Below, piece by piece: positions 26,981-34,395 of a stretch of 40,804 nt of DNA. The stretch covers positions 1 through 40,804 of the forward strand of contig PXEP01000100.1 of NCBI GenBank assembly GCA_003566155.1, in the 5' to 3' direction. Numbering within the stretch: the stretch's first letter is position 1; every line of letters begins with the position of its first letter. A program made the translations under genes and the position numbers. This DNA is from Candidatus Acetothermia bacterium (lineage in GTDB: Bacteria > Bipolaricaulota > Bipolaricaulia > Bipolaricaulales > Bipolaricaulaceae). The notes beneath the pieces are model-generated. The model had not been told where the DNA came from. It worked only from the letters and a program-made list of their open reading frames with translations, and did not search any database.

Positions 26981-26986
26981 ATTATA
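26981..26986 (-). promoter_or_regulatory. -10 element for the pdxS-tatD operon
   Basis: A perfect TATAAT lies on the minus strand 41 bp before the pdxS ATG; no strong -35 is seen. No other clear promoter appears down to tatD, and nearly all junctions overlap, so this may drive ten genes including rpoD and dnaG. Confidence 0.5.
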
Positions 26987-27029
26987 CACAGCTCACGGCA
27001 GGGGCTTCACAGCACGGCACAGTTCGTGT

Positions 27030-27058
27030 TTGACGGGAGGGGCATACTATGCTAGGAT
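27030..27058 (+). promoter_or_regulatory. Promoter upstream of the DUF3800 gene
   Basis: TTGACG (27030-27035), 17 bp, TAGGAT (27053-27058). It is divergent from the pdxS promoter. The leader of about 88 nt ends in GGGGAGGAG ahead of ATG 27154. Confidence 0.6.
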
Positions 27059-27153
27059 GCATTTGCGTCTGGGAGAGTCGCCAAGCGTCTCATGTCGTGG
27101 TCAACGCCGCGACCCCAGTCGCTTTCCTTTTGTGCAGGGGAGGAGATCTCTGA

Positions 27154-28049
27154 ATGTACCTCTGTTACGTCGATGAATCGGGGACACCAGAGATCCCAGG
27201 TAACACCTCGCATTATGTGCTTGCAGGCTTGGCCATTCCTGTTTGGCATTGGAAGACCTGCGACAAAGACTTACGAAAGCTCAAGACCGGATACGGACTG
27301 CAGGACGCAGAGATTCACACCGGATGGCTTCTCCGTCCGTATCGAGAACAAGCGTAATACCGGGCTTTGAGAGCTTAGATCCAATGCGACGGCGTCAGGA
27401 GGCGCGCACATATCGAAAGCAGCACCTCCTTCAGTTGCAGAGTTCCGGCCAGAACAAGCTCTACAAGCGGATGAAGAAAAACTACCGCAACACCGATAGC
27501 TACGTACATCTAAGTTACAAGGAGCGCAGACAACTTATCACGGAAATCGCTATGCACATTTCGCAATGGGGATTCGCTAGGCTGTTTGCCGAGTGTATCG
27601 ACAAGGTCCACTTCAACCCAACCATTGCGGGAATGTCCGCTGAGCAACAGGCATTTGAACAGATCGTTTCGCGCTTCGAGAGATTCTTGCAGTCAATCAG
27701 CGAGCCCAAGAACAAGAACTACGGACTCTTAAACCACGATAATAACCAGACCGTGGAAATGAAACATACCGCACTGATGCGGGAGTTCCTCAAGCAGGGA
27801 ACCTTGTGGACAGAGGTGAATCATACAATTGAAACCCCACTATTTGTTGACAGCGAGCTAACTTCCATGGTGCAGATTGCTGACCTGTGTGCCTACGCTC
27901 TGAGAAGGTACCTGGAGAACGGTGAGGAAGAGCTATTTGAGCTAGTGTTTGAGCGGGCAGACAGGAGGGGAAACACAGCTGTAGGTGTACGACACTACAC
28001 AGATCAATCTTGCTCCTGCACGATCTGCACAAGACACCGTACTACGTAG
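27154..28049 (+). pseudogene. DUF3800-domain protein, frameshifted
   Basis: Two reading frames together make one DUF3800 protein. The first (from ATG 27154) gives MYLCYVDESGTPE.., HYVLAGLAIPVWHW.., EIHTGWLLRPYREQA, then stops at TAA. The next frame continues with IPGFESLDPMRRRQEAR.. through IADLCAYALRRYLENGEEELFELVFERAD to TAG 28049. DUF3800 proteins have an N-terminal DES motif and a late D-x-C/A-A motif (both present) and are common on mobile elements; an RNase H-like nuclease role has been suggested. A single missing base near 27356 explains the break; no slippery heptamer is present. GC is visibly lower than in flanking genes, consistent with transfer. A sequencing error is possible. Confidence 0.8.
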
Positions 28050-28214
28050 CATCAGAGCGGACCAGTGTTACTGGGAGTGCCATATGGGGTGCTGAGTCCT
28101 GATAGATTCGGACACGGACACACGTTCCTCTATACCCCCATGGTGGTAACTTCCACGAGATCAAAACCGCACTGTGGATGGTCCGGCACCATAGCCACTG
28201 AACACGCTGGCGTG

Positions 28215-28229
28215 CCCGGCTTAGCCGGG
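28215..28229. other. Short perfect hairpin
   Basis: CCCGGC-TTA-GCCGGG, a 6-bp stem with a 3-nt loop, lies between the DUF3800 and PKD relics. No T-run follows on either strand, so terminator function is doubtful. The surrounding 28050-28240 shows no recognisable gene. Confidence 0.4.
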
Positions 28230-28240
28230 AGATGGCGAGG

Positions 28241-28419
28241 ATGCGTAGGGCAGCACTGTTTGCTCTGGTCCTTTAGGGGTTGCTTGAGTTTGAGGGCTGC
28301 AACAGAAATACAACGGCGCGATTCACAGCGACCCCCGGACCGGTGAAGTCCCGCTTACTGTGCAGTTTGATGCCTCCGGGTCCACCAGGGAGCGTGTCAG
28401 CTACCACTGGGCTCGATGA
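28241..28419 (+). pseudogene. PKD-domain lipoprotein relic
   Basis: The ATG at 28241 begins MRRAALFALVL, a typical signal-peptide start, then hits TAG and continues in frame as GLLEFEGCNRNTTARFTATP. The frame then shifts to DPRTGEVPLTVQFDASGSTRERVSYHW, an unmistakable PKD-repeat beginning, and ends at TGA 28417-28419. It is thus the 5' end of a secreted or lipid-anchored PKD protein with an in-frame stop, a frameshift and loss of everything after about 60 codons. It abuts the integrase relic, which reads the opposite way. Confidence 0.65.
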
Positions 28420-28682
28420 TCCGCTCAGCGTTTCTCTGCTTCAGCCGATCACCACTGCGTGTGCAGAACAGAGCCTCAGTCGGAAGCATCAGTCCGCGTA
28501 CTTCGACCCAGCGGCGAAGCGCAAGGAACAGCTTGCGTCCCATGAACACGGCCCTTTCCCTTCCGTTCTTGGCTTGTCGGATGCGTATGCTCTGATCGGA
28601 CAGTTCTTTCGGCCAAACCCTTGCTTATACAGTACAGATCGAACAGTCGGGTCGCTTCAGCAAGATCGAGCGAGGTTGACAT
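28397..28682 (-). pseudogene. Tyrosine recombinase (integrase) relic with internal deletion
   Basis: From ATG 28682 on the minus strand, SLDLAEATRLFDLYCISKGLAERTVRS matches the start of a SAM-like core-binding domain of XerC/D-type integrases. Immediately after, in a shifted frame, come IRIRQAKNGRERAVFMGRKLFLALRRWVEVRG and ALFCTRSGDRLKQRNAERII, which are the catalytic-domain beta-hairpin and the following helices. The ~100+ residues normally between (including the first catalytic Arg) and the C-terminal HxLRH..R..Tyr part are missing. It cannot be active. It lies about 100 bp from tRNA-Thr, a usual integration target. Confidence 0.65.
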
Positions 28683-28745
28683 GGCCGCCGGTACCCCCTC
28701 TTTCTGAGGCCGTTCGGCGGCTGTTGCTAAACGAGGCCCGAAGCT

Positions 28746-28774
28746 TTGACCACGCTCTTCAAACGGCGTACCAT
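28746..28774 (+). promoter_or_regulatory. Promoter of the tRNA-Thr gene
   Basis: TTGACC (28746-28751), 17 bp, TACCAT (28769-28774). The predicted start is about 5-6 nt before the tRNA 5' end. Confidence 0.55.
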
Positions 28775-28785
28775 CGGTGGATCAG

Positions 28786-28861
28786 GCCGGCGTAGCTCAG
28801 CAGGCAGAGCAGCGGTTTCGTAAACCGCAGGTCAGAGGTTCAATTCCTCTCGCCGGCTCCA
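28786..28861 (+). tRNA. tRNA-Thr (anticodon CGT)
   Basis: A complete cloverleaf. Acceptor GCCGGCG/CGCCGGC; D-arm GCTC..GAGC; anticodon stem GCGGT/ACCGC with loop TTCGTAA, giving anticodon CGT (reads ACG threonine codons); T-arm AGAGG-TTCAATT-CCTCT. The 3' CCA is encoded (28859-28861). The rqcH gene starts 20 nt downstream. The ORF-track frame that runs through it from 28777 is an artefact. Confidence 0.97.
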
Positions 28862-28881
28862 GTACGCCAAGGGGGTTTAGC

Positions 28882-30342
28882 TTGGAAGGGGTCGAGCTAC
28901 ACGTTGCCCTTACGGAAGCCGCTCACCTGGCGGGGGCGCGCTTGAGTCGGGTGCATCAAATCGGTGACATACTCATCCTGCGCACGTTCTCCCCCAGTGC
29001 TGCGCTGGCGTTGGACCCCCGAGGCAAGGCCTTTCACCTCACCGCGTTACGCCCAGCTACTCCTCCGGCACCGCCTGCCTTTTGTCAACTGGTGCGCAGG
29101 CTCCGGGGCCAGCCCCTGGTGGCGATGGACCAGGCAGGCTACGACCGCGTGATCAGGCTACGCTTCCCGGAGGCCGACCTTGTGCTCGACTTGCGTCCGC
29201 GTCAGGGAGAACTCTTCCTACACTGGGCCGAGGGAGGCACGCACGCTCTGCGAGGAAGCGAGCCCCGGTCGGTTGATTTCGACAGCACGGGGGCGCTCGC
29301 CCAGGGTGTGGGGCCCGAACTTCGGCGGGCAGCCCAGGCAACCGGTCTCTCCCCCGAGGAACTCGCTCGCCAGGCCCTCATGAAGACAGCAGGAGGCTAT
29401 CTTTACCAAACCCCCAAGGGCCCGGTGGCGTCCTTCTTCCCCCGTCCCGATTTGGGGGACCCAGCGGAGGAAGCACCCACGTACTGGCAGGTACTGGATC
29501 GCCTACTGGAAGTCCGCCTCGTACATCCGTCGGCGCAGCGGGTAAAGGATCGCCTGAAACTTGCTGTTGAAAGAAGAAAACGGGCGCTTCGAGGGTTGGA
29601 AGAGAGCCGGGCTGAGGCGGAGCACTGGCGTACATTGCAGTCCAGAGCTGATCTCATCTTGGCTCGACTGTCCGATATCCCCCACGGGGTGGCCGAGGCA
29701 GAGATAGAGGGATTCGACGGGGCACCGGTTACCCTCCCCCTGGACCCTGCGGTCCCGCCTGTAGTCCATGCACAGGCGCTGTACCGGCGCGCCCGGAAGC
29801 TTCGCCGAAGGTTGGAGCACCTCCCCAAGCGCAGGACAATCCTAGAGCGCGAGCTTGCCCACCTGGAACAGCTTTCCCAGAGTCTGACCTGTAACCCTGA
29901 CTTGGCCCCCTATCTGGAAGAGGAGCTCGGCCGACTGGGAGAGGAAAGGCAAGGGCCCGGCGCGCCGAAGCAGAAGCAGACCTCCTCCCAGGCCCACCCC
30001 CGGGAAATGGCCCTTGACGGCTTCACGGTGCAGATCGGCCGTTCGGCAAGCGAGAACGAATTCCTCGTCCGGCGCGCACGCGATGAAGATCTATGGCTCC
30101 ACGCCCGGGGAGTTCCTGGAGCGCATGTGCTCATCTCCACGGGCGGTAAAGAGGTCCCCCCGGACGTCCTGCGCCGAGCGGCCGAGCTAGCTGCTTGGCA
30201 CTCTCAGGCCCGGGGGGAGAGGAAGGTCCAGGTCAGCTACACTGAAGCTCGTTATCTGCGCAAGCCCAAAGGAACAGCACCCGGGAGCGTGCGGCTCTTG
30301 CAGGAGAACGTGCTTTGGGTTCCGGGAGACAAGGGGACGTGA
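28882..30342 (+). CDS. rqcH: NFACT family protein RqcH (Rqc2 homologue)
   Basis: A 486-aa NFACT protein. In bacteria RqcH binds stalled 50S-peptidyl-tRNA complexes and adds alanine tails that mark the chain for degradation. The NFACT-N domain includes AHLAGARLSRVHQIGDILILRTF and the conserved DR pair in GYDRVIRLRF, needed for tRNA recruitment. Middle coiled-coil regions (RKRALRGLEESRAEAEHWRTL and RRLEHLPKRRTILERELAHL) follow. The C-terminal NFACT-R domain is GFTVQIGRSASENEFLVRR..DLWLHARGVPGAHVLI. It is shorter than the usual ~570 aa. The start is TTG 28882, with GGGGG upstream. clpP, which can degrade such tagged chains, lies three genes on. Confidence 0.9.
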   Translation: MEGVELHVALTEAAHLAGARLSRVHQIGDILILRTFSPSAALALDPRGKAFHLTALRPATPPAPPAFCQLVRRLRGQPLVAMDQAGYDRVIRLRFPEADLVLDLRPRQGELFLHWAEGGTHALRGSEPRSVDFDSTGALAQGVGPELRRAAQATGLSPEELARQALMKTAGGYLYQTPKGPVASFFPRPDLGDPAEEAPTYWQVLDRLLEVRLVHPSAQRVKDRLKLAVERRKRALRGLEESRAEAEHWRTLQSRADLILARLSDIPHGVAEAEIEGFDGAPVTLPLDPAVPPVVHAQALYRRARKLRRRLEHLPKRRTILERELAHLEQLSQSLTCNPDLAPYLEEELGRLGEERQGPGAPKQKQTSSQAHPREMALDGFTVQIGRSASENEFLVRRARDEDLWLHARGVPGAHVLISTGGKEVPPDVLRRAAELAAWHSQARGERKVQVSYTEARYLRKPKGTAPGSVRLLQENVLWVPGDKGT

Positions 30343-31010
30343 TGGACTGGCTATTGCTTGGAGTGTTGGCCATAGGGGCACTTCTGGTTTGCGTTATCCC
30401 CCACGAGGTTGCCCACGGCTATGTTGCCTATCTGCTGGGAGACACCACCGCCAAAGCGGCAGGGAGGCTCACCGCCAACCCTGTTCCCCACATCGACCCC
30501 ATCGGATCGCTGCTCGTCCCGGGGATGCTCATCGTGCTCGGGCAGCTAACGGGCGTGCCGGTGGTCTTTGGTTGGGCCAAGCCCGTTCCCGTGAACCCCT
30601 ACCATTTCCGGGGGGACAGATGGAGGGGGATGCTGCTGGTGAGCCTGGCCGGACCGACAACCAATCTCCTGATGGCAGGGGCGGCGACGCTGCTCGGCCG
30701 CGCGCTGATCATGATCGGGTTGACCATGCCTGCTGCGCTTGCCTTCTTGGCGTTGGTGGTCCTGTACTCGCTGGTGCTTGCGTTCTTCAACCTGGTGCCC
30801 ATTCCGCCGCTGGACGGTTCTCGGGTGTTGGCGTATTTCCTGCCCCCCGCGTGGCGGATGCGATTGTCTCAACTGGAGCCCTACGGGATGTTCATCGTGC
30901 TCGGACTCCTGGTCATAGGGGGCCTGCAACTCATCTTTCGCCTGGCTTCGAGCTTGTGGCTGCAGCTGTTGGGTATGGAATGGGCCTTGCTATCGGACCT
31001 TTTCCACTGA
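30342..31010 (+). CDS. Site-2-protease-like M50 membrane metallopeptidase
   Basis: A 222-aa integral membrane protein of the compact M50 (S2P/YwhC-like) group. The zinc motif HEVAH lies in the first helix region (VIPHEVAHGYVAYLLGD) and the third ligand in a later helix (FNLVPIPPLDGSRVL, the NPxPPLDG signature). Five to six hydrophobic helices are visible and there is no PDZ domain. Such proteases cleave membrane-embedded regulators; the target is unknown. ATG 30342 overlaps the rqcH stop (TGATG), indicating coupling. Confidence 0.92.
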   Translation: MDWLLLGVLAIGALLVCVIPHEVAHGYVAYLLGDTTAKAAGRLTANPVPHIDPIGSLLVPGMLIVLGQLTGVPVVFGWAKPVPVNPYHFRGDRWRGMLLVSLAGPTTNLLMAGAATLLGRALIMIGLTMPAALAFLALVVLYSLVLAFFNLVPIPPLDGSRVLAYFLPPAWRMRLSQLEPYGMFIVLGLLVIGGLQLIFRLASSLWLQLLGMEWALLSDLFH

Positions 31011-31100
31011 ACGCACCGTCCGGTTGCGCGCAGTCCATGATCGCGGTTAGATTGGCAGTCAAGATGTTATCTGTCCGGGGCGCTGTGCGAAGTCGCGGAG

Positions 31101-31106
31101 TACAAT
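31101..31106 (+). promoter_or_regulatory. -10 element of a probable leaderless tig promoter
   Basis: TACAAT is followed by 7 nt and then the first tig ATG (31114), which would place transcription start at the initiation codon. A weak GGTGAG lies between them. No clear -35 is seen. Confidence 0.45.
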
Positions 31107-31113
31107 AGGTGAG

Positions 31114-32223
31114 ATGATGGACCACACACAGACGATACAGCTCGAGCAAGATGGGGCCACGGTTCGGTTGACCATAACCGTGCCCAAAGAGGAGATTCAG
31201 GCAGCTGAGCAACATCTCCAGGAGGAGATTAGGCAGGCTGTAGACATCCCCGGCTTTCGCCCCGGGAAGGCCCCTCTCCACCTGGCCCTCGCACGCTATG
31301 GTCAAGACGCGTTTGAGGCTGAGCTCAAGGAGAGACTCGTCGAGGGCTGGCTGCACAAAGCAATCCAGGAGCACGCTCTCCGGCCGGCCACGAACCCGCA
31401 AGTGGACATTTCGGATTTTCAACCTGGTGAATCCCTCACCTTCGAGGCCTCGTTTGAGGCTTTCCCGCAGGCGGATGTACCGGACACGCCCGATGTAGAC
31501 ATCCCCGAACCGCCGTCACCGGAGGTTTCGGAGGAGGAAATCGATGATGTGCTGCAGGACTTGCAGCGCCGCTCCGCTGCCCTAAAGCCGCGCGACGGAC
31601 CGGCCGCCGCTGGGGATGTCGTCCGCATCGGCCGAGGTGGACACACCTGGGAGGCCGAGGTTGACCCAGAGGGGGCGTTGGGAAATCAGCTTATGGGAGC
31701 GCAAGCCGGACAGGACATAACCATCGAACACGAGGGCACCGAGGAGACCTTCACCGTCGAGGGTATCTACGAAGTCATCCTCCCTGAACCCGAGGAGGTA
31801 GCCCAGCAATACGGGAAGGAATCCTGGGACGAATTGAGAGAGGAAGTAAGGGCTGAACTCCTCAAACAGGCCGAGTCGGATGCCGAGCACCGACGGCGCA
31901 GCGCAGCGCTGGACGCGATGGCCGATACCCTTGGACTCGAGCCTCCGCCGAAAATGCTGGCGGAAGTGGTGGAGGGTGAGCTCAAACGCTTCGGCGGCAA
32001 GGAGGAACTGCGCGAGGAGGTAGAAAAGGCCGTTCGCCGCAGGCTCCGCCGTGAGCTCATAGCCCGCATGATCTGCGAACAGAAAGGCTTGCTCCCGGAA
32101 GAGGACGAAGTGACCGCCCAGGCAGAGGAGTCGAAGCAGGATGCCGATGCAGTTCGGGCCCGGCTGCTTTCCGAGCGGGCGGCGGACTGGGTGTTGAACA
32201 ACCAACAAAGGAGGGACGCGTGA
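31114..32223 (+). CDS. tig: Trigger factor (ribosome-associated chaperone)
   Basis: A 369-aa chaperone that binds nascent chains at the ribosome exit tunnel. The N-terminal ribosome-binding domain has the signature region [17 protein letters not shown] around residues 48-64. The C-terminal helical arms occupy about 220-369 ([37 protein letters not shown]). The middle PPIase domain is only about 80 residues ([49 protein letters not shown]) and looks degenerate, so isomerase activity is doubtful. Normal length is about 430 aa. Two ATGs (31114, 31117) are possible. clpP overlaps its stop. Confidence 0.93.
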   Translation: MMDHTQTIQLEQDGATVRLTITVPKEEIQAAEQHLQEEIRQAVDIPGFRPGKAPLHLALARYGQDAFEAELKERLVEGWLHKAIQEHALRPATNPQVDISDFQPGESLTFEASFEAFPQADVPDTPDVDIPEPPSPEVSEEEIDDVLQDLQRRSAALKPRDGPAAAGDVVRIGRGGHTWEAEVDPEGALGNQLMGAQAGQDITIEHEGTEETFTVEGIYEVILPEPEEVAQQYGKESWDELREEVRAELLKQAESDAEHRRRSAALDAMADTLGLEPPPKMLAEVVEGELKRFGGKEELREEVEKAVRRRLRRELIARMICEQKGLLPEEDEVTAQAEESKQDADAVRARLLSERAADWVLNNQQRRDA

Positions 32224-32807
32224 GAGGCCAGATACCCTGGGTCATCGATCGAGTTGACCATACGGAACGCACGTACGATATCTACTCACGGCTTCTGGAG
32301 GACCGTATCGTCTTCCTGGGACGCCCGATTACCGACGAAGTGGCCAACGTGATTATCGCTCAGCTTCTGTTCCTAGAGGCCAAGGACCGGGAAAAGGATA
32401 TTTACCTGTACATCAACAGCCCCGGCGGTTCGGTCACCGGAGGGCTGGCGATCAACGACACGTTGCGTTTCGTCAAAAGCCCTGTCCGCACAATCTGCGT
32501 CGGGCTGGCCGCCTCCATGGGCGCACTTCTTCTAGCAGCGGGGACTAAAGGGAAGCGTTTCGCGCTGCCCAACTCCAAGATCCTGATCCACCAGCCGTGG
32601 GGAGGGATGGAAGGAACCGCCGTCGACTTGAACATCCACGCTCGGGAGATCATGCGCACCCGGGAACAGGTCAACTCCCTCATGGCCGAATACACCGGGC
32701 AACCAAAAGAAAAGATCGAGCAGGATACCGATCGGGATTTCTTCATGACCTCGGAGGAGGCCAAGGAGTACGGCCTGATCGATGATCTGATCAGTTCTCG
32801 CAAATAA
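32220..32807 (+). CDS. clpP: ATP-dependent Clp protease proteolytic subunit
   Basis: A 195-aa serine protease that forms the 14-subunit Clp chamber. The catalytic triad is intact: Ser in [14 protein letters not shown], His in ILIHQPWGG, Asp in [27 protein letters not shown] and [19 protein letters not shown] are typical. GTG 32220 overlaps the tig stop (GTGA), so synthesis is coupled with trigger factor, as in many bacteria. The clpX gene, which often follows, is not here; downstream is a repeat-rich gap. Confidence 0.97.
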   Translation: MRGQIPWVIDRVDHTERTYDIYSRLLEDRIVFLGRPITDEVANVIIAQLLFLEAKDREKDIYLYINSPGGSVTGGLAINDTLRFVKSPVRTICVGLAASMGALLLAAGTKGKRFALPNSKILIHQPWGGMEGTAVDLNIHAREIMRTREQVNSLMAEYTGQPKEKIEQDTDRDFFMTSEEAKEYGLIDDLISSRK

Positions 32808-32980
32808 GCAGTTCGTGGTTGGTGGTAGGTAGTACGTGGTGCGTCGTGTGTGGGCGAAGGTTCTTGGGCAGCGCTTGGTGGCCGAGCGCACCCTGTGATC
32901 CCTAGGAGGTTATGGAACGCGGCCCCGCAAGCGACCGCTGTCCTTGGGCTCGTCGCAGATATCAGCGTCGCAGACAACAA

Positions 32981-33007
32981 CGTCGCAGACAAGCTGCGAC
33001 GCTACAC
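32981..33007 (-). repeat. Solitary inverted copy of the array hairpin
   Basis: Read on the minus strand this segment matches the distal part of the 1-1122 repeat (GTAGCGTCGCAGCTTG..TGCGACG) with one mismatch. Two further CGTCGCAG half-motifs lie just upstream (from 32949 and from about 32965). The rest of the 32808-32980 gap is GT-rich degenerate sequence after clpP with no supported gene. Confidence 0.7.
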
Positions 33008-33070
33008 TCCTCACTCCTCACTCCTCACTCCTCACTCCTCACTCCTCACTCCTCACTCCTCACTCCTCAC
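33006..33070. repeat. Heptamer tandem repeat (ACTCCTC)n
   Basis: About 9.3 perfect copies of ACTCCTC directly follow the solitary hairpin element. On the minus strand the repeat reads GAGGAGT, and the last codons and TGA stop of the pyrimidine-nucleoside phosphorylase gene are drawn from it. Copy-number change by slippage is likely. Confidence 0.95.
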
Positions 33071-34366
33071 AGCATCTATTATAAGCGGAGGCTGGGCTGG
33101 GGGCTCATCCCCGATCGTGTACGCCTCCCGCAGCAACCCTGCGGCCTGACCAACGAGGCTGTCCTGCGCAACGTGGAGCACGGCCAGAGGCTCGCCGGCC
33201 ACCGCCTGGTCTCCCACCTTGGCCACAAGCTCCACCCCCGCATCCGGGGCCACAGCCGCCCCCTTCTCTGTCCTGCCCGCACCCACAAGTCCCGCCGCAA
33301 GCCCCACACTACGGGCGTCAAGGTGCTGTACATATCCTGAGCGGGGCGCTTCGATCACTTCCTGTCTGCCAGCACGGGGCAGCAGTTCCGGGTGATCGAG
33401 GATTCGTTCGTCCCCCCCTTGGGCCCGTACCAACTGGGCGAACTTGTCCCGAGCGCGGCCCTCTTGCAGATGCGCTTCCAGCTTGTTCCTGGCGTACGTC
33501 AGATCGGATTCCTCCTGGGCCAAGGCAAGCAGCTCCGCCCCTAACGCCAACGTGACCTCCCGCAGGTCGTCCGGCCCCTCGCCCGACAAAACCTGAACCG
33601 CTTGACTGACCTCGAGGGCATTGCCCACCCTGCGTCCCAGCGGCTGCTCCATCCCAGTGATCAACGCGGAGAAGCGCTTTCCGAGTTTGTTGCCGACGCC
33701 GACCAAGGTCCGGGCAAGCTGCAGGGCCTCCTCACGGGTTTCCATGAACGCCCCGTGACCACACTTGACGTCCAACACCACCGCATCCCCGCCGCCGGCG
33801 ATCTTCTTGGACAGGATGGACCCTACGATCAGGGGGATGGACCCCACAGTCCCTGTCACATCGCGCAACGCATACAGGAGACGATCCGCAGGAGCCAGTT
33901 CTGCTGTGTGTTCGGCCACCACCGCTCCCACAGCGGCGGCCTGCTTAAGGATTTCGGCAAGTGGAAGCTCGGTTGAAAACCCGGGAATGCTCTCCAGCTT
34001 ATCTATCGTGCCCCCGGTGTGTCCGAGGGAACGGCCGGACATCTTCGCACATACCAATCCCGCCGAGGCCATGAGGGGCACCAAGATCAGCGTCACCGTG
34101 TCTCCGACCCCGCCGGTAGAGTGTTTGTCCACCTTGATGCCTGGTACAGAGGACATGTCCACGCGCTCACCGCTGTCCACCATCGCCTCGGTGAGCGAGA
34201 TCGTCTCCGCCATACTCATCCCACGGACGTAGACAGCCATGAGCCATGCCGCCATCTGGTAGTCGGGAACGCTACCGGCCACATAGCTGTGCACCAACCA
34301 ACGGATTTCCTCCCCCGAGAGTTCAAGTCCATCGCGCTTGCGCTCAATGATCTCTACCGCCCGCAT
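33053..34366 (-). CDS. pdp: Pyrimidine-nucleoside (thymidine) phosphorylase
   Basis: A 437-aa enzyme that splits uridine or thymidine with phosphate to base and (deoxy)ribose-1-phosphate. MRAVEIIERKRDGLELSGEEI; the family signature SGRSLGHTGGTIDKLESIPGF; phosphate-binding KVDKHSTGGVGDTV; and a C-terminal all-beta domain. The track extends to 34597, but a -10 element ends 6 nt before ATG 34366, and MRAVEII is the family's normal start. The last residues (AVRSEE) and the stop codon come from the heptamer tandem repeat. It converges on clpP. Confidence 0.95.
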   Translation of the reverse strand: MRAVEIIERKRDGLELSGEEIRWLVHSYVAGSVPDYQMAAWLMAVYVRGMSMAETISLTEAMVDSGERVDMSSVPGIKVDKHSTGGVGDTVTLILVPLMASAGLVCAKMSGRSLGHTGGTIDKLESIPGFSTELPLAEILKQAAAVGAVVAEHTAELAPADRLLYALRDVTGTVGSIPLIVGSILSKKIAGGGDAVVLDVKCGHGAFMETREEALQLARTLVGVGNKLGKRFSALITGMEQPLGRRVGNALEVSQAVQVLSGEGPDDLREVTLALGAELLALAQEESDLTYARNKLEAHLQEGRARDKFAQLVRAQGGDERILDHPELLPRAGRQEVIEAPRSGYVQHLDARSVGLAAGLVGAGRTEKGAAVAPDAGVELVAKVGDQAVAGEPLAVLHVAQDSLVGQAAGLLREAYTIGDEPPAQPPLIIDAVRSEE

Positions 34367-34372
34367 ATCGCG

Positions 34373-34378
34373 ATTATA
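34373..34378 (-). promoter_or_regulatory. -10 element of a probable leaderless pdp promoter
   Basis: TATAAT on the minus strand ends 6 nt before the pdp ATG (34366). A CTGACA about 15 bp further upstream includes the stop codon of the neighbouring usher-like gene. Confidence 0.5.
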
Positions 34379-34395
34379 CGCAAACCAGGGAGTTG

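Noticed and set aside
27330-27370. Programmed frameshift in the DUF3800 gene
   Set aside because: No slippery heptamer or stimulating structure is seen at the junction; a one-base loss is simpler.
28280-28795. 171-aa plus-strand ORF
   Set aside because: It runs through the PKD relic, the reverse of the integrase relic and into the tRNA; no coherent protein results.
33075-33087. TATAAT within the end of pdp as a promoter
   Set aside because: It is the codon stretch for LIID in the gene and has no suitable -35 or downstream gene.
32912-33340. 142-aa ORF beginning MERGPASDRC with AGGAGGT upstream
   Set aside because: The Shine-Dalgarno is only 1-2 nt from the ATG, and the product is arginine-rich then repeats SLLTPHS from the tandem repeat; it overlaps pdp antisense.
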